Source: Akkermansia muciniphila (GTDB taxonomy: Bacteria > Verrucomicrobiota > Verrucomicrobiia > Verrucomicrobiales > Akkermansiaceae). From it: a stretch of 64,000 nt of DNA. Shown piece after piece: positions 1 through 10,111 of the stretch (the stretch's first letter is position 1; each line of letters opens with the position of its first letter). The stretch spans positions 88,995-152,994 of the forward strand of contig CAMDAD010000007.1 of NCBI GenBank assembly GCA_945888515.1. Direction: 5' to 3'. Position numbers and translations under genes: made by a program. Under the pieces are notes generated by a model. That model was not told the DNA's origin and searched no databases. It saw only the letters and a list, made by a program, of their open reading frames with translations.

Positions 1-2
1 TG

Positions 3-2543
3 GATTGGACAGCTAATGGGTATCGTTTACCAACCGAAGCGGAGTGGGAAAAAGCTGCCCGTGGGGGGTTGAGTGGCAAACGCTTTCCCTGGGGAACGGA
101 TACGATCAGCCACAGTCAGGCGAATTACTATGCATCCTCTTCTTATAGCTATGATGCGCGCGGCTCGGCAAACAACTACCACCCGACATACAATGACGGG
201 ACTGAGCCCTACACATCGCCAGTGGGTTCTTTCGTAGCAAATGGCTACGGACTCAATGACATGGCAGGGAATGTATACGAGTGGTGCTGGGACTGGTACG
301 AGGCATCGACGTATGTGAATGGATCGACGGATCCGCGTGGTGCTGTTTCGGGCGTTTATCGGGTGGCACGGGGCGGCGGTTGGGGCTGGGAAGCAATCTC
401 TTGTCGTGCCGCGAGCCGCAGCATCACCGATCCGATGCCCCAGTACAGCAACATCGGCTTCCGTATAGCACGAAATTCAGGTGCTGGCGCACTCGCATCA
501 TTCTCTTCAACCGATACCAATCTCGACACACGAATGTGGACATTGACCCTATCGGCAGTTGTGAATGGTAGTGTGTCAGGCGCTGGTTCATATCTCAGTC
601 AAACCAACGCAAATATCTCCGCAACACCGCAACCAGGCTACCTCTTCGGCTCATGGACCGGTGATGGAACTGGATCCACGAAACAGCTTACCATCCTCAT
701 GGACTCGGACAAAACAGTGGGAGCTACATTCGCAGAAGACACCCGCGATCCTGATTCTGACGGCCTAACAAATTATCAGGAAATCATCATTCGACTTACA
801 AATCCCAATCTGGCCGACACCGACAACGATGGCGTGAACGATGGCCAAGAAGTCACCGACACTACGAATCCTCTAGTAGCAGATACCGACGGCGACGGCA
901 TCACTGACGGCGAAGAAAAAACTCGCACTACCAATCCGCTTCTCGTCGATACCGATGGCGATGGCTTGGGTGACTTGCAAGAAATCACGATCTCGCAGAC
1001 CAATCCGCTGCTATCAGACACCAATGGCAATGGCATCAACGACGCACTGGAGGATACCGATAACGATGGCATCTTGAATGGTCGGGAGGTCAATCAACTC
1101 GGCACCAATCCGCTTCTGGCAGACACCAATTCCAACGGTCTCAGTGACACCTACGAGTTGCTGTTCCAAGGCAACACGGATCCATTCACCCCGCGCGTCG
1201 GCGATCGGGTGCGGTATGAACTGGGCCGCCTCGGCTACCAAGGCACCTACAAAATTGTCGGCACTTTGCCCAAGGGGCTCACCTTCAATGCCACGACAGG
1301 TGTTCTCGAAGGAAAACTCACGGGAACAGCAGGCACGAGCAGACTGACCATCCAGGTTCTCAACAGCAAGACGGTGCTGCGCAGCATCCCGCTGAACTTG
1401 CCGGTTCTGGCATTCCCCGCAAGGCTAGCAGGAACATGGCAGGCATTGTTAGAAAATCAACAAGGTCTGCCTGAAGGGCTCATCACCGTTGTCGTCACAT
1501 CCCCGGGGAATTGGAGCGCAACATACGACGGAGTAGGCACGCGCACGATCCGCAGGGCGTCTGGATTCTTTGATCTCGTAGCAGCACAAGATCGGGCATC
1601 TTGGAGCATTACTTTGCCAGCAGTTGCATCCCTTCCGTCTGCTACCATGAGTTTTGGAATTGATGGCAACACGGCGCTTGCCGCAGGCACACATCCGCGT
1701 GGCACGATGCAAGGCTTCCGTCTCGCCCGAGGCGCTGAATTACCAGTTGCAACCCGCACGATCACCATGCTTATCGACCAAGGTGTGCAGGATGGATTTG
1801 TCATACCCGCAGGCACGGGCTGGGCAACGGGGAGTATCAGCAATCGAGGAGCGGTGGCTCTTGCAGGACAGCTCGGTGATGCTCAGGCATTCCGCGCAAC
1901 TCTGTCACTCGGGGCTACAGGACAAGCGCTGATGTGGCTCAAGCCCTACAAAAACCTGAACTCCTACATCGGTGGCATTGTGTCATTGCACGGCAGTGGT
2001 GTTCTGCCTGCATCGCCACTACACAACCAAGAAAGCGGACTTTGGTGGTATCGTGCGGCCGATGCGACGGAGCTCGGTTACCCTGGAGGATTTGCAGCCA
2101 TGAATACCAACGTGGGAGTGCGGAGTCACCCAATACCAGCAAGTGCTCTGGCGCTATCACAAAACCTCGGACTAACGGAACAAGTGATCCGTGGCGTGGT
2201 TTTTGATGGAGGTGGGTTGCCAGATCCAAATGCCGTTGCAAAACTACCTGAATCCTTTGCGATCGATGCAAGCTACAAGATGGTAGCACTGCCCATACCG
2301 GGCCAACCGATGGCCCCGTGGACGGGACTCATTGCTTCACGCACTGGTGGCTTTACTGGAACGCTCAGAGTCGTTGCGAGCAATAGCGACACGATAGCAG
2401 GAAATGCAGCAGTGAGCGGAGTGCTATTCCCCACCGTGGGCAGTCGCGTGGTCGGTGCGGGCTTGGTGAAAATCCCGATTGTCGGCCCCAAAGGCGCGTT
2501 CCGCACAGGAGCCATTGTCTTGGGAACGGAAGAGGAAAACTAA
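3..2543 (+). CDS. 5'-truncated secreted/surface protein: SUMF1/FGE-like domain, InlB-type repeat, thrombospondin type 3-like Asp-rich repeats, large C-terminal region
   Basis: Frame is open from base 3 (DWTANGYRLPTEAEWEKAARGG...), the classic FGE-like motif, so the true start lies upstream of the window; later GNVYEWCWDWY and RVARGGGW...NIGFRIAR; then DTDNDGVNDGQE/DTDGDGITDGEE repeats. Confidence 0.9.
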   Translation, partial: DWTANGYRLPTEAEWEKAARGGLSGKRFPWGTDTISHSQANYYASSSYSYDARGSANNYHPTYNDGTEPYTSPVGSFVANGYGLNDMAGNVYEWCWDWYEASTYVNGSTDPRGAVSGVYRVARGGGWGWEAISCRAASRSITDPMPQYSNIGFRIARNSGAGALASFSSTDTNLDTRMWTLTLSAVVNGSVSGAGSYLSQTNANISATPQPGYLFGSWTGDGTGSTKQLTILMDSDKTVGATFAEDTRDPDSDGLTNYQEIIIRLTNPNLADTDNDGVNDGQEVTDTTNPLVADTDGDGITDGEEKTRTTNPLLVDTDGDGLGDLQEITISQTNPLLSDTNGNGINDALEDTDNDGILNGREVNQLGTNPLLADTNSNGLSDTYELLFQGNTDPFTPRVGDRVRYELGRLGYQGTYKIVGTLPKGLTFNATTGVLEGKLTGTAGTSRLTIQVLNSKTVLRSIPLNLPVLAFPARLAGTWQALLENQQGLPEGLITVVVTSPGNWSATYDGVGTRTIRRASGFFDLVAAQDRASWSITLPAVASLPSATMSFGIDGNTALAAGTHPRGTMQGFRLARGAELPVATRTITMLIDQGVQDGFVIPAGTGWATGSISNRGAVALAGQLGDAQAFRATLSLGATGQALMWLKPYKNLNSYIGGIVSLHGSGVLPASPLHNQESGLWWYRAADATELGYPGGFAAMNTNVGVRSHPIPASALALSQNLGLTEQVIRGVVFDGGGLPDPNAVAKLPESFAIDASYKMVALPIPGQPMAPWTGLIASRTGGFTGTLRVVASNSDTIAGNAAVSGVLFPTVGSRVVGAGLVKIPIVGPKGAFRTGAIVLGTEEEN
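738..1170 (+). repeat. Tandem Asp-rich (TSP3-like) calcium-binding-type repeats, about 24-25 aa period
   Basis: Repeated DTDxDGxxDGxExxxxTNPLxxDTDGDG in the translation of the first CDS. Confidence 0.85.
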
Positions 2544-2722
2544 GCATACTCCGCTCAATGCCCCCCTACCCCATCCACATCTCCAAATCCGCGAGTGCTG
2601 CCCTGATGTTCCCTTGGGAGCCCTCGGCAATCTGACGGGTGATGCTTGGTCCGACCGAATGGCCCTTCCAATTGCATCCCAAAGAAAGAACATTCCAAGC
2701 AGTCATTGCCCTGCATGAATCA

Positions 2723-2832
2723 TTCCCGATCAGGAACTTTATGTGCTTTGGCCTCCTTGACAGATCAAAACTTCCCGATAGATAACTTTTTTCGATATGC
2801 ATTGAGATGCATGCCATGTTCCCGATCAGGAA
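2723..2832. promoter_or_regulatory. Three operator-like sites TTCCCGATCAGGAA / TTCCCGATAGATAA / TTCCCGATCAGGAA upstream of hipB-like gene
   Basis: 2723-2736 and 2819-2832 identical, TTCC-N6-GGAA inverted repeat; degenerate copy 2772-2785; spacing 49 and 47 bp; last copy covers the SD-like AGGA before ATG 2835. Confidence 0.6.
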
Positions 2833-2834
2833 CT

Positions 2835-3044
2835 ATGAAAATTCAAGATGCAGAGAGCCTTGGCCAAGCCATCCGCCAGCAGAGGCGTCGTTTGAAGGTG
2901 ACCCAGAAGGACTTGGCGATGACTTCTGGCACAGGCCTGAGGTTCATCATCGACCTAGAGAAAGGAAAGCCCACATGCCAACTGGGCAAGGCATTGGAGA
3001 TTGTCCGCGCCTTGGGTCTGAAACTGGAAATCGAGATCCCATGA
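2835..3044 (+). CDS. hipB: XRE-family HTH protein, HipB-like antitoxin
   Basis: MKIQDAESLGQAIRQQRRRLKVTQKDLAMTSGTGLRFIIDLEKGKPTCQLGKALEIVRALGLKLEIEIP; SD AGGA upstream; ATGA overlap with next ORF. Confidence 0.8.
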   Translation: MKIQDAESLGQAIRQQRRRLKVTQKDLAMTSGTGLRFIIDLEKGKPTCQLGKALEIVRALGLKLEIEIP

Positions 3045-3370
3045 ATCCTTTGATCGTTCATTTGCACGGGAGGCGGGGCGGAGTGCTGAAGGATGACGGC
3101 CGTCGCATGGTCTTCCGTTATGATGCCGCATGGTTGGCGGATACAGGAGCCTTGCCATTGTCACGTCAATTGCCGCTGCAATCGGAGCCACTTGAAGACC
3201 AAGGGGTGAATGTCTTCTTTGGTGGCTTGCTACCAGAAGCCGATGCCATCGGTAATCCGCTGGCGCTGCCAGAATTACAAAATGAAATCATCCGTCATAG
3301 AGTCACGCAACGCGCTGAGAAAATGTTGGAGCATTTGGACAAGATCAAAGGCGAAATATCGCCCCACTGA
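3041..3370 (+). pseudogene. hipA: HipA-like N-terminal fragment (kinase domain missing)
   Basis: MNPLIVHLHGRRGGVLKDDGRRMVFRYD...LPLQSEPLEDQGVNVFFGGLLPEADA matches the HipA N-terminal region, then non-HipA sequence and stop after 109 codons. Confidence 0.7.
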
Positions 3371-3590
3371 CTCGCGAACAATCAAAACAAAAATTCACCG
3401 TCATCCCGCAGGAATGATTCATCGCATCACTAACGAAACATCACCTTTGGAGCTTCAAGGCTTGAGCGGCTGCGTTCTCAGGCTTTGGGATGACTTTGTT
3501 AAGAAACCCAGAATCGATGTCTACACCGTTGTCAAAAATGCACCATTTTTTCGGATTTCAGCGGAAATTGTCGGAATCCATCCTAAATAG

Positions 3591-3616
3591 AAAAAAGCCT
3601 TGTGGATACAAGGCTT
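3591..3616 (-). terminator. Rho-independent terminator downstream of tRNA-Lys
   Basis: AAGCCTTGT-GGAT-ACAAGGCTT 9-bp stem, followed on the minus strand by a T-tract (AAAAAA at 3591 on plus). Confidence 0.75.
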
Positions 3617-3634
3617 CGATTCGGATGAGAGAAG

Positions 3635-3707
3635 TACGAGGACTGGGACTCGAACCCAGGACCAATTAGTTAAAAGCCAACTGCTCTACCAACTGAGCTA
3701 TCCTCGC
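3635..3707 (-). tRNA. tRNA-Lys (anticodon TTT)
   Basis: Reverse complement GCGAGGATAGCTCAGTTGGTAGAGCAGTTGGCTTTTAACTAATTGGTCCTGGGTTCGAGTCCCAGTCCTCGTA folds as a cloverleaf; loop CTTTTAA. Confidence 0.95.
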
Positions 3708-3869
3708 TTTTCTCTGTTACCCCGTGAAGGGGCGCACTTGTTACGGGAAAATAGGATGCTTGGCAAGTTATTTTCTGAAAAAATTTCATTTTTTTCGTGT
3801 GGGAGGATTGTTGAAGAAAGACAGGATTCCGCCAGATCCGACAGATCTAACCGATGCAAGCCGAAGTGA

Positions 3870-5270
3870 CTACAAACGCTCCAGTAACTTCTGATGTATG
3901 CCGCCGAAGCCACCATTGCTCAGCACAGCGATCACATCGCCGGGTTTTGCCTCCGCAACTACCAAATCAACAATTTCCGGCACGCCGGGCAGATACCAGC
4001 CTTTGCCACCGAAAGCTACGATGTCGTGCGATAGTCGATCGGGATCAAGACGCTCAGCCACTGGCACTTTGTGCAGATCGGCAATCGCCGCTACCACGGC
4101 AAAATCAGCCAGCGCCAGAGACTGCGCGAGTTCGGTTTGGAACACACTGCGCTTCGTGGTGTTCGAGCGCGGCTCAAACAGCACCCACAGGCGAGAATCT
4201 GCGTAGCGCTGGCGCAGGGCGGCAATCGCCAGCTTGATAGCGGTCGGGTGATGCGCGAAGTCATCCACCACCTTGATGCCATTCACTTCGCCTTTCAACT
4301 CCTGACGCCGCGCCACCCCCTCGAAGCTCAGCAAGCCGGCACGCGCCTCTTCCGGAGTCAGCCCAGCAAACAAGCCTGCACAAACCGCCATCGCCGCATT
4401 GCGCACATTGAACTCACCAACCATCGGGATCTCATACACTTCTCCATTGATCGTAAAAGTAGAACCACTAGCATGATAGTCGATGTCCACGATCCGCAGA
4501 TCGCAATTTTCCCCCATGCCCACGGTTTTCACTGGGCAGGGCGCGTTCGCGGCGACTTGCAGCGCGTGAGCATCATCACCATTCACAAAGGCCATGCCAT
4601 TACGCGGCACGATGTTCAGCAGACGGCGAAAGCTCAGCTTGATCTCCTCCACATTATTGTAGATATCCGCATGATCGAACTCGATGTTATTAATCACAAG
4701 GCACTCGGGCAGGTAGTGGAGAAATTTCGAGCGCTTGTCAAAAAATGCCGTGTCGTATTCGTCGCCTTCCAGCACCGTGATCGCGGAGTCCGTGAATACC
4801 GCCCCGCCGCCGAGATTTTTCGGAAGCCCACCGATCATGTAGGAGGGATCACGATCTGCCGATTTCAAGAGCCAGGCCAGCATCGAGGACGTTGTGGTTT
4901 TGCCATGCGTGCCGCTGACCACAAAATTCCGCTTGCCGCGCAGAAAATGTTCTTTCAATACCTCGGGCAGAGAAACGTAAAGCAGCTTACGCTCCAGCGC
5001 CGCCTCGGCCTCCTCATTGCCACGGCTGATAGCATTGCCGATCACGATCACATCCGCGCCCGCCGGAATGTTGCTTGCCTGGTAGCCCTCTACCAGTGGA
5101 ATCCCCTGCCCTTCCAGAAAAGTAGACATCGGTGGATAGACATTGGCATCGCTGCCCGTGACCGTGAAACCGCGCGCCTTCATCCCGGCGGCTACGGCAC
5201 CCATGGCTGTGCCACAAATGCCTACAAAGTGAAAATGCTGATTCTGCGCCATGTTGTCGTTTTCTAACAA
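3870..5270 (-). CDS. mpl: UDP-N-acetylmuramate:L-alanyl-gamma-D-glutamyl-meso-diaminopimelate ligase
   Basis: HFHFVGICGTAMGAVAAGMKARGFTVTGSDANVYPPMSTFL; FVVSGTHGKTTTSSMLAWLL Mur ligase motifs; likely start at Met of MAQNQ. Confidence 0.92.
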   Translation of the reverse strand: MLENDNMAQNQHFHFVGICGTAMGAVAAGMKARGFTVTGSDANVYPPMSTFLEGQGIPLVEGYQASNIPAGADVIVIGNAISRGNEEAEAALERKLLYVSLPEVLKEHFLRGKRNFVVSGTHGKTTTSSMLAWLLKSADRDPSYMIGGLPKNLGGGAVFTDSAITVLEGDEYDTAFFDKRSKFLHYLPECLVINNIEFDHADIYNNVEEIKLSFRRLLNIVPRNGMAFVNGDDAHALQVAANAPCPVKTVGMGENCDLRIVDIDYHASGSTFTINGEVYEIPMVGEFNVRNAAMAVCAGLFAGLTPEEARAGLLSFEGVARRQELKGEVNGIKVVDDFAHHPTAIKLAIAALRQRYADSRLWVLFEPRSNTTKRSVFQTELAQSLALADFAVVAAIADLHKVPVAERLDPDRLSHDIVAFGGKGWYLPGVPEIVDLVVAEAKPGDVIAVLSNGGFGGIHQKLLERL

Positions 5271-5273
5271 AAA

Positions 5274-6191
5274 TCAAAAGGTGGGAGCCGCGACACGGCC
5301 GTTCTCGCTCTCCTCGATTCGATGACGCAAGATGCGATCCGCGACCTCGCGCACCATTTCGCTGAGCAAGAGCCACAAATGGCTGCCCTTGCGGTAGTCG
5401 GCGGGCGCAATGTGTTTCACCCGGCCTGCATGCGCGCAGAGCTGGTAGCATTTGCGAAAGCTTTTGCCGCTGGCGTCCTCGGGATTGTACACCGCGATCG
5501 CCTGACCGCCGTTGCGGTTGAGCACGGTGAAGCAGGGAACATCCGTGGGACCATCACCCACATAGACCATATTCTCAAAGGGCACGGGGCGTAGCTCATT
5601 CGGCATGTGATCGTTCACATCCTGATCATAACGCAGCATGCCCTTGTTGATGCGGAAGAGAAATTGCGTTTTCGTTGTGTGGGAGATCGTGCGTTTCGGG
5701 AAACTGATCCGACCCTCCGCATCCTCGCCGAACTCGCAGCCGAAAATCGCCTTCACGTGCGGCTGCAAGCGCGAGCCATCGAGAAGCGCCTTCAGCCCCG
5801 AGGAGACGATGTAGTGCTCGATCTTGATTCCCGCCGCTTCATGTTCTTCGCTGAGACACACTTTCGGCAGATCAGTGAAAATATCTGGTAAGCCCGGAAA
5901 AAACGACAAGCCCGCACCCAATTCGGTGAGTCGCGCATTCGTGACATTGTCCATGCCGAGGTAATCGAGAAGGCATTTCATATAAGCCAACTCGCCATCC
6001 CACTTCTGCTCCGTCACCAACCCATTGCACTTTTTCCAGAACTGCGCCGGATCGATGCCGAATTGCGGAAACAACACATCATCCTGCATGTAGCGGGGGC
6101 TGAGTGTCTGGTCGTAGTCATAGACCAGCGCGATGATGTTTTGGGGAACTGCCATAAGGTTGCAGGAACTAAAACCATTCGGCGCATTCAC
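5274..6191 (-). CDS. HAD-superfamily hydrolase
   Basis: [16 protein letters not shown] (HAD motif I) and [15 protein letters not shown] (motif IV). Confidence 0.8.
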   Translation of the reverse strand: MNAPNGFSSCNLMAVPQNIIALVYDYDQTLSPRYMQDDVLFPQFGIDPAQFWKKCNGLVTEQKWDGELAYMKCLLDYLGMDNVTNARLTELGAGLSFFPGLPDIFTDLPKVCLSEEHEAAGIKIEHYIVSSGLKALLDGSRLQPHVKAIFGCEFGEDAEGRISFPKRTISHTTKTQFLFRINKGMLRYDQDVNDHMPNELRPVPFENMVYVGDGPTDVPCFTVLNRNGGQAIAVYNPEDASGKSFRKCYQLCAHAGRVKHIAPADYRKGSHLWLLLSEMVREVADRILRHRIEESENGRVAAPTF

Positions 6192-6280
6192 CGCAAGTCT
6201 AATTGCACTGGCCCGTCCGATTTCATCCTTTTCTCAACGAAGGTCATGCTTGGAATAGGAGCGTGATCGCAAAGATGCAT

Positions 6281-8278
6281 TCACGTCCCCAGGATGTTCT
6301 TCATGCTGCTGAAGAAATTGCTCAGTTCGTCCTCGCTGGCTTCGCGGCCGAAAATTTCCTCGTAAGAGGTCATCAGCAAGTGCTCACCGTCGAGCTCCTC
6401 GAGGAAACTACTCTCCTGGCAGGAAACCTGTTCGCCGAATTTCACCCGCGTGGCACAGTAGGTCATCGTCAGGCGCTCGCGAGCACGGGTGATCCCGACA
6501 TAGAGCAATCGACGCTCCTCATCCTTGGTGCCCTCGCTCAGGCTGCGTTTGTGCGGTAGTGTGCCTTCTTCCAACCCGACGAGATAGACATGAGGAAATT
6601 CCAGGCCTTTTGAGGCGTGCAGCGTGATCAGAGTGACGCCTTGTTTACTCTCCAGATCATCTTCTTTTTCTGAACTGAGTGAAACGGCATCGAGGAAATT
6701 CTGCAAGGACTTGCCGCGCACGGAATAGTCATCGAGCTGCTGGATGATGCTGCCAATTCCCTCAGTGCGGGCGTCGCGTTCCTTCTCGGTCTTGCAGCCG
6801 CGCATCAGCCAGGCGACGTAGTCCATTTCCGCGATCATCTCGCGCAGGACCTTGCCGGCATTTTCCCTGGCGACATCGATGCGTGCCTTCGCTCCGGAAA
6901 TCAGCGCGACAAACTCCTCGATGCAGTTCCTCGTTTTGGTGCCGAGAGTCTGCGTGAAAACCGGATCGCACAAGGCCTCCCATACGCTCTTGTTCGTCTC
7001 ACGACTGTAGTCGGTGGCGAGAACGGCAGTCGTTTGACCGATGCCGCGGTTCGGTGCATTCAGCACGCGCAACAGCGCCACGTCTGCTTCCGGCGAAGCT
7101 AACAACTGCGCGTAGGCAATCACATCGCGGATCTCGCGTCGGTCGAAAAAACTCTGCGCGCCCACCATGCGATAAGGGATTTTTCTCTCGCGCAGGGCTT
7201 CCTCCAGTCGCCGGCACTGGCCATTCGTGCGGAACAGCACGGCGAAATCCTCCCATGCTTTTTTCGATAGATTTTTCTCCTCGATGATTTCCTCTGCGAT
7301 AAACTCGGCTTCCTGCTCATCGCCCGGCATGGCCACCACCCGCACCGGTGCCCCACCCGCGCGGGTGCTGATGAGTACCTTGGCGCGGCGGCCGATGTTG
7401 TGCTTGATCAGGCTGTTGGCAGTGTGCAAAACCGCGTGCGTGCTACGGTAATTTTCTTCTAACAGAATGACGCGGGGGTTAGGAAAAAATTTCTCGAATT
7501 GCAGGATGTTTGCCATCTGCGCACCGCGCCAACCGTAGATCGATTGATCGTCATCTCCCACCACACAAACATGATAGGGTGGTCCCACCAGTTGCTGGAG
7601 CAGGCGCATTTGCAGCGAGTTCGTGTCCTGGAATTCATCGACGGTGACACGCTGATAAAACTCCCGAAACACCTGTCGCACGTCCTCGTGCTCGGTCAGT
7701 AGTTTTTCTCCTAGCACCAGAAGATCATCGAAATCCACGGCATTCTGCGCGCGTAGTTCGTTCTGATAAGCGGTGGCGATGATGCCGATGAAATCATCGT
7801 CCTGTTGAGATGGATCAAGCCCGGCATTTTTTGCTTTGGAAATGGCTCCGAGGATTTGCTCGGGTTTCAAAGTCGAGTTTGCGCCGCCTTTGCGCACCAT
7901 GATTTGTTTGATCAGGCCGACCTGATCACTGCCGGTGTAGATGGCGAAATTTTTCTTATACCCGAGTCGATCGATGCCCCCACGCAGCAGTCGCACGCAC
8001 AGCGAGTGGAACGTACAAACCGTCATATCCTCGGCGGCCTGCTTTGATACCATGCCGCTGATGCGGTCGCGCATTTCGGAGGCGGCCTTATTGGTGAAGG
8101 TCACGGCGAGGATGTTCTTTGCTGCCACGCCACGTTCCAACATATTGGCGATGCGGCACGTGACCGTGCGTGTTTTCCCCGTGCCAGCGCCCGCCAAAAT
8201 GAGAACAGGACCATCAATCGCAGCCACGGCATCGCGTTGCGCTTTGTTCAGGGAGTCGAAAGAAAATGCACCAGCCAT
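6281..8278 (-). CDS. UvrD/Rep/PcrA-type ATP-dependent DNA helicase
   Basis: LNKAQRDAV, LAGAGTGKTRTVTCRIA, VDEFQDTNSLQ, VVGDDDQSIYGWRGA, LITLHASKGLEFPHVYL, RRLLYVGITRAR. Confidence 0.95.
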   Translation of the reverse strand: MAGAFSFDSLNKAQRDAVAAIDGPVLILAGAGTGKTRTVTCRIANMLERGVAAKNILAVTFTNKAASEMRDRISGMVSKQAAEDMTVCTFHSLCVRLLRGGIDRLGYKKNFAIYTGSDQVGLIKQIMVRKGGANSTLKPEQILGAISKAKNAGLDPSQQDDDFIGIIATAYQNELRAQNAVDFDDLLVLGEKLLTEHEDVRQVFREFYQRVTVDEFQDTNSLQMRLLQQLVGPPYHVCVVGDDDQSIYGWRGAQMANILQFEKFFPNPRVILLEENYRSTHAVLHTANSLIKHNIGRRAKVLISTRAGGAPVRVVAMPGDEQEAEFIAEEIIEEKNLSKKAWEDFAVLFRTNGQCRRLEEALRERKIPYRMVGAQSFFDRREIRDVIAYAQLLASPEADVALLRVLNAPNRGIGQTTAVLATDYSRETNKSVWEALCDPVFTQTLGTKTRNCIEEFVALISGAKARIDVARENAGKVLREMIAEMDYVAWLMRGCKTEKERDARTEGIGSIIQQLDDYSVRGKSLQNFLDAVSLSSEKEDDLESKQGVTLITLHASKGLEFPHVYLVGLEEGTLPHKRSLSEGTKDEERRLLYVGITRARERLTMTYCATRVKFGEQVSCQESSFLEELDGEHLLMTSYEEIFGREASEDELSNFFSSMKNILGT

Positions 8279-8373
8279 GCCCGCGACAGTGAAAGCGCAT
8301 CACTCCACAAATGACAATCACGAAACCAAACGAATGCAAAAAACCAAGCAAGAGCGATAGAAAATCGAGGCCG

Positions 8374-10029
8374 TCAGTTTTGTGACCTCACCTCTCTGAT
8401 CAGATCCGCCGTCGCTTTGGCTGCCGCTTCGTCTTGGCTAGCGACTTGCAATGCAAGCAAAGCCTCCAATAGGCAAAGATCGCGCGGCCAATGTAGCAGA
8501 CCTTCTTGAAACATTTCCTGAGCGCGCACGACATTGCCCTTGCTCTCGTAGTATTTGCCCAGCGGCACACTCATCGGCATGAGCGAGCTGGGAGGCATGA
8601 GACGAGAGGCAAAAGCCTGCCGCTCACGCGCTCCGCTATACCAGTTGTAGGCGGAGGTTGATTTCGGATCCGCCTGAGACATGGCTAGGTCGCCTTTAAA
8701 GCTCATCGTCGCAATTTCAAGAAAAGAAAACGCACGAGCAAACACCGTCAACTCACCCAGTTTGATCGCATCACTGCGAGCCTGCTCCATCAGTGGCAAA
8801 TGCGCAGCGAGCGCTTGATGGATTTCTCCCGCTCGCGTGGCATTTTTTCCCTCCAGCGCGATTTGTCCATCCAATGCCATGCCGAGGCCTTGGTAGAAGA
8901 AAGCAACCCGAGAATGCTGTGACATTTTTTGCATCGATTCCCGTGACGGCACACTGGCTCTGGCGCGTACTAGGTCGCCTTTGCTCGATCGGCGCATCAG
9001 TAATCTCGCCTCCAACGTCTTCGCCTCCCACCACAGGATGCGTGCGCCGGGCGACTGCAATCGATCCTCGGGAACTGAAACTTTAGCCAGACCACTCGCG
9101 ACGGCCAAAGCAGAATCATAATCACCCGCTGACGCCAAGGCCACGGCGCGGTAGGATTCCGCCCGAATCCACTCTGGGCAGTCTGCGATGCCAAAACCGC
9201 ACTTTTTCATCCAATCCTGATACAAGTCTGCGCAGCGGGAAAAGGCGGTCGCTGCCTCGCGGTGATTTCCACAACGCCACTCATAATGCCCGAGCAAGTG
9301 AAAATACGGCGCGTAATCTGGAACCATCTGACAAAGCTTCCGCGCCATAGGCAGGTCCGGCTCCATGCGTAGATTTTCTGTGCGCATCATCAACCAGCCG
9401 TGCATCAGCAGTGGTGAATTGGGTTGGCTTTGCATCAGCGCCTGCACTTTCTTCTGTGCGAGTTCCTGTTCGGTTTTCGGCGTACCATATTCATCAAATC
9501 CGCTGCGACGGAAATACGACTCAAACAACTGCAACTGCATGTCCTGTGGGTATTTCTGTGACACTTGCGCAAAAGCATCAGCAGCGGCAGCGGGGCCGTC
9601 ATCGAGGAGGCGCATGGTAGCGAAAAGATAACCCCGCTCAATTTCCGTTCCTGCACCCGCCTGAATCAGCGCCAGCGCCCTCTCGGCGGCGGCGAGGCGC
9701 GCCTTGCGAAATTCACTTTCGTTTTCCAATAAACTAAAAATGACCCCAAAGTGTGCCATCAAACAATCCGGGTCGCATTGCAACGCGGCGACAAAATGTC
9801 GATACGCTTCAAAGTCCCATCCCCCGTGTATCAGGTTCAATCCTTGCAGCACATGTTTCTGAGCATTTTCCTCGCTCGCGCTGATCGCCATGTTGATTCC
9901 CGCCGGACCACCGCCGAGTTGAACCGGAAGAGCCTGAGCGACATGGGGCAATATCATCTCCTTAACGTCAGGAGGCTCCTCCGCAGCGAATGCCACGCTC
10001 ATAAGCCCTAACAATGACAAGATTCGCAT
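8374..10029 (-). CDS. Secreted TPR-type protein, paralogous to N-terminal part of the 29227 gene
   Basis: Signal peptide MRILSLLGLMSVAFAAE; HVLQGLNLIHGGWDFEAYRHFVAALQCDPDCLMAHFG TPR-like repeats. Confidence 0.75.
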   Translation of the reverse strand: MRILSLLGLMSVAFAAEEPPDVKEMILPHVAQALPVQLGGGPAGINMAISASEENAQKHVLQGLNLIHGGWDFEAYRHFVAALQCDPDCLMAHFGVIFSLLENESEFRKARLAAAERALALIQAGAGTEIERGYLFATMRLLDDGPAAAADAFAQVSQKYPQDMQLQLFESYFRRSGFDEYGTPKTEQELAQKKVQALMQSQPNSPLLMHGWLMMRTENLRMEPDLPMARKLCQMVPDYAPYFHLLGHYEWRCGNHREAATAFSRCADLYQDWMKKCGFGIADCPEWIRAESYRAVALASAGDYDSALAVASGLAKVSVPEDRLQSPGARILWWEAKTLEARLLMRRSSKGDLVRARASVPSRESMQKMSQHSRVAFFYQGLGMALDGQIALEGKNATRAGEIHQALAAHLPLMEQARSDAIKLGELTVFARAFSFLEIATMSFKGDLAMSQADPKSTSAYNWYSGARERQAFASRLMPPSSLMPMSVPLGKYYESKGNVVRAQEMFQEGLLHWPRDLCLLEALLALQVASQDEAAAKATADLIREVRSQN

Positions 10030-10111
10030 GCCGCTACGTTGACTGAAATTTTTCCTGATCCAAGCAAAATTGATACTCGCCTGACAGGACTTTGCGGTTT
10101 ATGATCGGCGC

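Noticed and set aside
2835-3370. Functional HipBA toxin-antitoxin module
   Set aside because: HipA kinase domain is absent; only an N-terminal-like fragment remains.
4071-5267. Long plus-strand ORF (398 aa) opposite mpl
   Set aside because: Antisense shadow of a clear Mur ligase gene; His/Arg-rich translation with no family motifs.
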